From: UBA5972 sp964637875
GTDB lineage: Bacteria > Pseudomonadota > Alphaproteobacteria > Rhodobacterales > Rhodobacteraceae
Length of the DNA stretch: 9,945 bases
Direction: 5' to 3'
Assembly: GCA_964637875.1 (NCBI GenBank)
Contig: CAZWXK010000073.1
Span: 1 to 9,945 of the forward strand
In this document: piece after piece, positions 5,573 to 9,945 of the stretch
Position numbering within the stretch: the first letter of the stretch is position 1
Layout of the letters: each line of letters begins with the position of its first letter
The notes under the pieces: model-generated
The model's input: the letters and a program-made list of their open reading frames with translations, nothing else
Told to the model about the DNA's origin: nothing
Database searches by the model: none
Made by a program: the position numbers and the translations under genes

Positions 5573-6613
5573 ATGACGGTTTACAGGGATCTCGAGGCGG
5601 CCATCGGGCACACGCCCCTGATCCGGCTGCGCAAGGCATCCGAAATCACCGGCTGCGACATATATGGCAAGGCCGAATTCATGAATCCCGGCCAGTCGGT
5701 CAAGGACCGCGCCGCGCTGTGGATCATCCGCGACGCCATCGCCCGCGGCGCGCTGCGCCCCGGCGGCACCATTGTCGAGGGCACCGCCGGCAATACCGGC
5801 ATCGGTATCGCGCTGGTGGCGGCCAGCATGGGCTTTCGCACCGTGATCGTGATCCCCGAGACCCAGAGCCAGGAAAAAAAGGACATGATCCGCCTTGCCG
5901 GGGCCGATCTGGTCGAGGTTCCCGCCGTGCCCTATCGCAACCCCAACAACTATGTCCGCTATTCGCAGCGTCTGGCCGAACGTCTGGCGCAATCCGAACC
6001 CAATGGCGCCATCTGGGCCAACCAGTTCGACAATATCGCCAACCGGCAGGCCCATATCGACAGCACCGCGCCCGAAATCTGGGAACAGCTCGACGGCAGG
6101 ATCGACGGATTCATCTGTGCCATCGGCACCGGCGGCACCCTGGCCGGCACCGCGATGGGGCTGCGCGAACGCAACCGCGACATCAAGATCGGGCTGGCCG
6201 ACCCGTATGGTTCGGCCATGTATGCCTATTACGCCCGGGGCGAGCTGAAATCCGAGGGCAATTCCATCACCGAAGGTATCGGGCAGGGCCGCATCACGAA
6301 AAACCTCGAAGGGCTCGAGGTCGACCTGCCCTATTCGATTCCCGATACCGAATCCCTGCCGGTGGTGTTCGACCTGCTCCAGGACGAAGGGCTGTGCGTG
6401 GGTGGGTCGAGCGGCGTCAATGTTGCCGGTGCGATCCGCATGGCGCGCGACCTTGGCCCCGGCCATACCATCGTGACCGTGCTTGCCGATTACGGCACCC
6501 GCTATCAGAGCAAGCTGTTCAACCCCGAATTCCTGCGCGCCAGGGATCTGCCGGTGCCACCCTGGATGGATCGTGCCCCCGCCGACCTGCCGGTCGTGTT
6601 CGAGGACACCTAG
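5573..6613 (+). CDS. Cysteine synthase-like PLP enzyme (fold type II), AGNTG variant
   Basis: This 346-residue cytosolic PLP enzyme belongs to the cysteine synthase/cystathionine beta-synthase fold. The PLP lysine is Lys44 in NPGQSVKDRAA (38-48). The substrate-binding loop reads EGTAGNTGIG (69-78), where classical CysK has TSGNTG. The phosphate-binding loop is GTGGT (185-189), and GGSSG (277-281) offers the Ser that contacts the pyridine nitrogen. PETQSQEKKD and YRNPNNY, together with the AGNTGIG form, recall the fungal mitochondrial cysteine-synthase-like (Ygr012w/Mcy1) group rather than CysK/CysM. The likely reaction is beta-replacement on O-acetylserine or a related substrate with sulfide, but the substrate is unproven. 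Length exceeds CysK (~310-320) through a C-terminal tail. GGGGGC (5561-5566) precedes the ATG. It leads a three-gene unit; mscS starts 3 nt after its stop. Confidence 0.88.
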   Translation: MTVYRDLEAAIGHTPLIRLRKASEITGCDIYGKAEFMNPGQSVKDRAALWIIRDAIARGALRPGGTIVEGTAGNTGIGIALVAASMGFRTVIVIPETQSQEKKDMIRLAGADLVEVPAVPYRNPNNYVRYSQRLAERLAQSEPNGAIWANQFDNIANRQAHIDSTAPEIWEQLDGRIDGFICAIGTGGTLAGTAMGLRERNRDIKIGLADPYGSAMYAYYARGELKSEGNSITEGIGQGRITKNLEGLEVDLPYSIPDTESLPVVFDLLQDEGLCVGGSSGVNVAGAIRMARDLGPGHTIVTVLADYGTRYQSKLFNPEFLRARDLPVPPWMDRAPADLPVVFEDT

Positions 6614-6616
6614 CCC

Positions 6617-9034
6617 ATGGTTGTCGCGCGGGCAGATCGGGAAACGGGCAAGAGGCTTTTCGGGGGGCTGGTTTGGTTCCTTCTGGTTGCGCTGTGGTTG
6701 CTGGCTGCGCCGCTGGCGGCACAGGAAAACGGCAAGGTCATCTTTGATTTTCAGGCATGGGAAAAGACCGCCGCGCGGGCCGAGGAAATCATCAAGTCGG
6801 CCGAGGCATCGTCATCGGCGCTGGAAACCCTGCGCGCGACACTGGCCGATTACCGCAGCAAGGCGCTGGCCCTGCAAGAGGCCAGCCAGGCGCGCATCAA
6901 TACGCTGCAATCACAACTTGACGCGCTGGGCCCCCCCCCGGCCAAGGGCGAGGTCGAGGCCCCCGAGGTGGCCAGGCGCCGGGCCGAGCTGATCGACCAG
7001 CTGGCCCAGGCGCGCGCGCCGGTGCTTGCCGCGCAGGAGGCCCGAACCCGCGCCGACGGCCTGATCGGCGAGATCGACCGCATCATCCGCGAACGCCTTG
7101 CCGATCAGCTGTTCACGCTGGGCCCGACGCCGCTCAACCCCGCCCGCTGGCCCGAGGGGCTGGCGGCGATCGCCCGTCTGAGCGATGATATCGCCGGCGA
7201 GGTCAGCGAAGGTCTGCAAAGCGACGCGCAGCGGGTCATGACCACCCAGAACCTGCCGTTGACCCTTGCTCTGGTGATCCTGGGGCTGTTGCTGATCACA
7301 CGCGCGCGCAGATGGCTGTTGCGGGCACTGGGATTCGTCCCGCGATCCCGTCGCGACGCCCCCAACGAGGCCCGCGCGCTGTTGCTGTCGACCACCCAGG
7401 TCATCATGCCCATGCTGGGGCTGTGGGCAATCCTCAAGGGGATCGACGCGACCGGCCTTGTCGGGCTGCGCGGCGAGGTGGTGCTGTCGGCCGTGCCGGC
7501 AATGGGTCTTGCGCTGTTTGGCGCCGCATGGTTGGGGCGCACACTGTTTTCGCGCATGGATGACACGCCCCTGTTCTTCTGGTTCTCGGACACCGAGGCC
7601 CTGCGCGCCCGGCGCACCGCGATTCTGATGGGGGTGGTGCTGGCGCTGTATTTCCTGCTGCGCAGGCTGGCGACACAGGCCGATTTCACCGAAGTCGCCC
7701 GTGTCGTCCTGTCCTTTCCGGTCGTGCTGGCCGGGGGGCTGGCCCTGCTGAGGATGGGGATCCTGCTCGACCCGCCAAGGGGCGAGGACAGCCCGCTGGC
7801 CGGCAACCCCGTGCAAAAGCGCCTGTACCGCATCATCAGTCGCGGCACGATGGTGATTGGCGTCGGCGGGCCGATCTTGGCCGCGGTCGGCTATTTCACC
7901 GCCGCCAATGCCTTTGTCTTTCCGGCTATCCTGACGCTCGCCCTTCTGGGCACGATCATGGTGCTGTTCCGCCTTGGCGTGCGGCTGGCCGAGGTCCTGT
8001 CGCCGGTGCCCACCGAACCCGACGACCGCGCCGAGGGCGAAAGTCCGCTGACCCTGTTTCCTGTCGTTCTGGGTTTTTTCCTGATCATGCTGGCCCTGCC
8101 ATTGCTGGCACTGATCTGGGGGGCAAGGGTTTCCGACCTGCTCGAAATCTGGCGTCTGGTTTCCGACGGTTTCACCATCGGCGGGCGGCGGATCTCGGTG
8201 ACCGATTTCCTGACCTTCGCGGTGGTTTTTGCCATTGGCTATACGGTGACGCGTCTGATGCAGGGGGCGCTGCGCAACACGGTTCTGCCGCGCACGCGCC
8301 TTGACGCGGGCGGGCGCAACGCCATCATCACCGGTACCGGCTATGTCGGGATCACGCTGTCGGCGCTGGCGGCGATCACCTCGGCGGGGCTCGACCTTTC
8401 AAGCCTGGCCATCGTTGCCGGTGCGCTCTCGGTCGGCATCGGTTTCGGCCTGCAGGCGGTGGTGTCGAATTTCGTGTCGGGCCTGATCCTGCTGGTCGAA
8501 CGCCCGATAAAGGAGGGCGACTGGATCGAGGTCGGTCAATACAGCGGCTATGTGCGCAAGATCTCGGTGCGCTCGACCGAGATCCAGACATTCGACCGCG
8601 CCACCGTGATCGTGCCCAACGCCGATCTGATTTCGGGCACGGTGACCAACTGGACCCATTCCAACATGAACGGGCGCGTCAAGGTGCCGATCGGGGTCGC
8701 CTATGGCTCTGATCCCGAAAAGGTGCGCGAGATCCTGCTGGAAATTGCCGAGGCCCACCCCATGCGCGACCATCGCAGCAAGCCGGGCGTCGTGTTCATG
8801 GGCTTTGGCCCGGATTCGATGGATTTCGAGATTCGCGTCATCATCAAGGACGTGAACAACGTGCTGAGCGTACGCTCGGACCTGAATTTCGAGATCGTCC
8901 GGCGTTTCGACGAGGAAGGTATCGAAATTCCCTTTGCCCAGCGTGACATCCACCTGCGCAACCTCGACGAGCTGGGCGAGACGCTCGGCCAGGTCGTCGC
9001 AAGGGGAAAACACACGAAAGAAGACAAGGCATGA
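6617..9034 (+). CDS. DUF3772 domain-containing MscS-family mechanosensitive channel
   Basis: This large (805-residue) inner-membrane channel should release solutes on hypo-osmotic shock. In order it has a signal peptide (1-35, ending APLAA before Gln36) and a periplasmic region with helical, coiled-coil-like stretches (about 45-205), which fits DUF3772 as found in large MscK-like proteins. About ten to eleven membrane segments follow (first near 213-228, then about 262-280, 290-308, 334-350, 363-380, 411-452, 480-501, 525-545, 573-590). The MscS core then includes the Gly/Ala-rich pore helix IVAGALSVGIGFGLQAVV (599-616) and NFVSGLILLVERPIKEGDW (618-636). The cytosolic beta domain (PNADLISGTVTNW, 667-679) and the C-terminal alpha/beta domain end near 780. 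ATG 6617 lies 3 nt after the previous stop, with GAGGA at 6602-6606. A run of nine C (6931-6939) lies in the codons for Gly105-Pro108. Confidence 0.93.
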   Translation: MVVARADRETGKRLFGGLVWFLLVALWLLAAPLAAQENGKVIFDFQAWEKTAARAEEIIKSAEASSSALETLRATLADYRSKALALQEASQARINTLQSQLDALGPPPAKGEVEAPEVARRRAELIDQLAQARAPVLAAQEARTRADGLIGEIDRIIRERLADQLFTLGPTPLNPARWPEGLAAIARLSDDIAGEVSEGLQSDAQRVMTTQNLPLTLALVILGLLLITRARRWLLRALGFVPRSRRDAPNEARALLLSTTQVIMPMLGLWAILKGIDATGLVGLRGEVVLSAVPAMGLALFGAAWLGRTLFSRMDDTPLFFWFSDTEALRARRTAILMGVVLALYFLLRRLATQADFTEVARVVLSFPVVLAGGLALLRMGILLDPPRGEDSPLAGNPVQKRLYRIISRGTMVIGVGGPILAAVGYFTAANAFVFPAILTLALLGTIMVLFRLGVRLAEVLSPVPTEPDDRAEGESPLTLFPVVLGFFLIMLALPLLALIWGARVSDLLEIWRLVSDGFTIGGRRISVTDFLTFAVVFAIGYTVTRLMQGALRNTVLPRTRLDAGGRNAIITGTGYVGITLSALAAITSAGLDLSSLAIVAGALSVGIGFGLQAVVSNFVSGLILLVERPIKEGDWIEVGQYSGYVRKISVRSTEIQTFDRATVIVPNADLISGTVTNWTHSNMNGRVKVPIGVAYGSDPEKVREILLEIAEAHPMRDHRSKPGVVFMGFGPDSMDFEIRVIIKDVNNVLSVRSDLNFEIVRRFDEEGIEIPFAQRDIHLRNLDELGETLGQVVARGKHTKEDKA

Positions 9035-9750
9035 CAACCGAAGCGCTGTTTCTGAACGACGCCTATCTGAAAGAGGCCCCCGCAACCGTGACCGCCCACA
9101 CCGACCGCGGCGGCGTGGTGCTGGACCGCTCGATATTCTACGCAACCGGCGGCGGCCAGCCGGGCGACCGGGGCGTGCTGCGGTTTGATGGCGGCGTGAT
9201 GGAGGTTGCCACCACCGTCAAGGGCGAGGGCGGCGATATCGTGCTGGTCCCGGCCGAGGGCGCCAGCCTGCCACCGGTGGGGGCCGAGGTCATGCAGGTG
9301 ATCGACTGGGATATGCGCCACCGGCAGATGCGCGTCCATACGGCGCTGCACCTGTTGTCGGTGGTGATTCCCCTGCCCGTGACGGGCGGGCAGATCGGCC
9401 CCGAAAAGGGCAGGCTGGATTTCAACATGCCCGACCCCATCGAGGACAAGCAGGCCCTTGAGGACGCGCTGAACGCGCTGATCGCCCGCGACCTGCCGGT
9501 CACGCAGGACTGGATCACGGATGCCGAGCTGGCCTCCAATCCGGGCCTGGTCAAGACGATGTCGGTGCAGCCGCCCAGGGGGGCAGGGCGCGTGCGTCTG
9601 ATCCGCATCGGCACCCCGGACGAGCAGGTCGATCTGCAACCCTGTGGCGGCACCCATGTGGCGCGCACCGGCGAGATCGGCATGATCCGTCTGGGCAAGG
9701 TCGAAAAGAAGAGCCGTCTGAACAGGCGCGTCGCCATTCACCTGACGTGA
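9031..9750 (+). CDS. AlaX-type alanyl-tRNA editing protein
   Basis: This free-standing homologue of the AlaRS editing domain hydrolyses Ser-tRNA(Ala) and/or Gly-tRNA(Ala), protecting translation from alanine-codon errors. It has 239 residues, consistent with the longer AlaX type that keeps the N-terminal beta-barrel-like part. FYATGGGQPGDRG (36-48) is the Gly-rich motif shared with AlaRS. The zinc/catalytic signature is HTALH (His103, His107) plus CGGTH (Cys205, His209), all present, so the protein should be active. There are no aminoacylation or anticodon domains. Its start overlaps the channel gene's stop by ATGA (9031-9034), which points to translational coupling. It ends the operon; 116 bp separate it from tRNA-Asp. 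Which mischarged tRNA it prefers cannot be read from the sequence. Confidence 0.93.
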   Translation: MTTEALFLNDAYLKEAPATVTAHTDRGGVVLDRSIFYATGGGQPGDRGVLRFDGGVMEVATTVKGEGGDIVLVPAEGASLPPVGAEVMQVIDWDMRHRQMRVHTALHLLSVVIPLPVTGGQIGPEKGRLDFNMPDPIEDKQALEDALNALIARDLPVTQDWITDAELASNPGLVKTMSVQPPRGAGRVRLIRIGTPDEQVDLQPCGGTHVARTGEIGMIRLGKVEKKSRLNRRVAIHLT

Positions 9751-9795
9751 CCGGGGCAGGGGCAGGAATTTATCGTCTGGGGGCGTCGGAACCGC

Positions 9796-9824
9796 TTGAC
9801 GACCCAGCCCGCCACCAATAAAAC
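9796..9824 (+). promoter_or_regulatory. Promoter for tRNA-Asp
   Basis: TTGACG (9796-9801), a 17-nt spacer, and TAAAAC (9819-9824) resemble a strong stable-RNA promoter. A GC-rich discriminator follows, as is usual for genes under stringent control. The start would fall near 9831, giving a ~36-nt leader to be removed by RNase P. Confidence 0.55.
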
Positions 9825-9837
9825 CGCCCTCACGTCG

Positions 9838-9852
9838 CACCCCTCGGGGGTG
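9838..9852 (+). other. Short GC hairpin in the tRNA-Asp leader
   Basis: CACCCC (9838-9843) pairs with GGGGTG (9847-9852) around a 3-nt loop, 14 bases before the mature tRNA start. It has no T-run. If the promoter at 9796-9824 is right, it lies in the precursor leader and might affect 5' processing. It could instead be the 3' end of the alaX transcript. Confidence 0.4.
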
Positions 9853-9866
9853 TTCACGGTCAGTCG

Positions 9867-9943
9867 GCGGTTGTAGCTCAGCTGGTTAGAGTGCCGGCCT
9901 GTCACGCCGGAGGTCGCGGGTTCGAGCCCCGTCAACCGCGCCA
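9867..9943 (+). tRNA. tRNA-Asp, anticodon GUC
   Basis: This is a complete 77-nt tRNA. The acceptor stem GCGGTTG (9867-9873) pairs with CAACCGC (9933-9939), followed by discriminator G (the Asp identity base) and an encoded CCA at 9941-9943. The D arm is around GCTCAGCTGGTTAGAG. The anticodon stem CCGGC/GCCGG encloses loop CTGTCAC with GTC at 9901-9903. The T arm carries TTCGAGC. All stems close, with one G-U at the base of the T stem. Confidence 0.97.
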
Positions 9944-9945
9944 CT

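Noticed and set aside
4403..6466. A 687-codon open frame on the minus strand opposite the DUF3179 and cysteine-synthase-like genes
   Set aside because: It lies antisense to two genes with clear family motifs and runs straight through both genes and the gap between them. Its composition (His/Arg/Gly/Ala-rich) is typical of the antisense shadow of high-GC genes, and no domain is recognisable.
5719..6747. A long Arg-rich plus-strand frame overlapping the cysteine-synthase-like gene
   Set aside because: It is an out-of-frame reading of a gene with intact PLP-enzyme motifs. It is kept only as the hypothetical -1 frameshift extension in the findings.
8701..9840. A 379-codon minus-strand frame opposite the channel C-terminus and alaX
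   Set aside because: Both sense-strand genes carry conserved motifs across this whole stretch. The antisense product has no recognisable domain.
9738..9944. A 68-codon minus-strand frame with the string LEPATSGVTGRHSNQLSYN
   Set aside because: It is the antisense translation of the tRNA-Asp gene, a well-known spurious protein pattern created by tRNA sequences.

Overview
The window is high-GC (roughly two thirds G+C by eye), densely packed bacterial DNA. The gene content fits an alphaproteobacterium of the Rhodobacteraceae type (Paracoccus/Rhodobacter/Roseobacter relatives). The signs are alphaproteobacterial-style CoaD, a tandem cyclophilin pair behind coaD, a DUF3772-MscS channel and strong G/C third-position bias. 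The genus assignment is inference from remembered family resemblance; no search was run.

Layout: (1) Positions 1-731, minus strand: the N-terminal half of CoA-acylating methylmalonate-semialdehyde dehydrogenase (mmsA), running off the left edge. (2) 732-854: a short divergent control region with AT-rich dyads. (3) 855-1757, plus strand: a LysR-type regulator, probably of mmsA. (4) 1912-2346: a small two-CBS-domain protein with its own AT-rich leader. (5) 2513-4323: coaD (phosphopantetheine adenylyltransferase), then two cyclophilin-type prolyl isomerases. The first is cytosolic and the second is membrane-anchored; they overlap by ATGA. (6) 4502-5479: an exported DUF3179 protein with a CxxC motif. 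(7) 5573-9750: a tight three-gene unit made of a divergent cysteine-synthase-like PLP enzyme, a large DUF3772/MscS mechanosensitive channel (3-nt gap) and an AlaX-type alanyl-tRNA editing protein (4-nt overlap). (8) 9867-9943: tRNA-Asp(GUC), complete with encoded CCA.

From 855 onward everything is on the plus strand. No intergenic gap reaches 300 bases; the largest are 4324-4501, 2347-2512 and 1758-1911. No insertion sequence, CRISPR array, phage gene or clear transferred island was seen.

How the genes fit together: mmsA with its divergent regulator is a self-contained module for valine/propionate-type catabolism. coaD and the cyclophilins are housekeeping (CoA synthesis, protein folding on both sides of the inner membrane). 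The least explained unit is the cysteine-synthase-like/MscS/AlaX cluster, where amino-acid metabolism, osmotic safety and tRNA proofreading appear to share a transcript. I did not find convincing evidence of a wholly new system. The findings are mainly small regulatory and translational signals and this unusual operon partnership.
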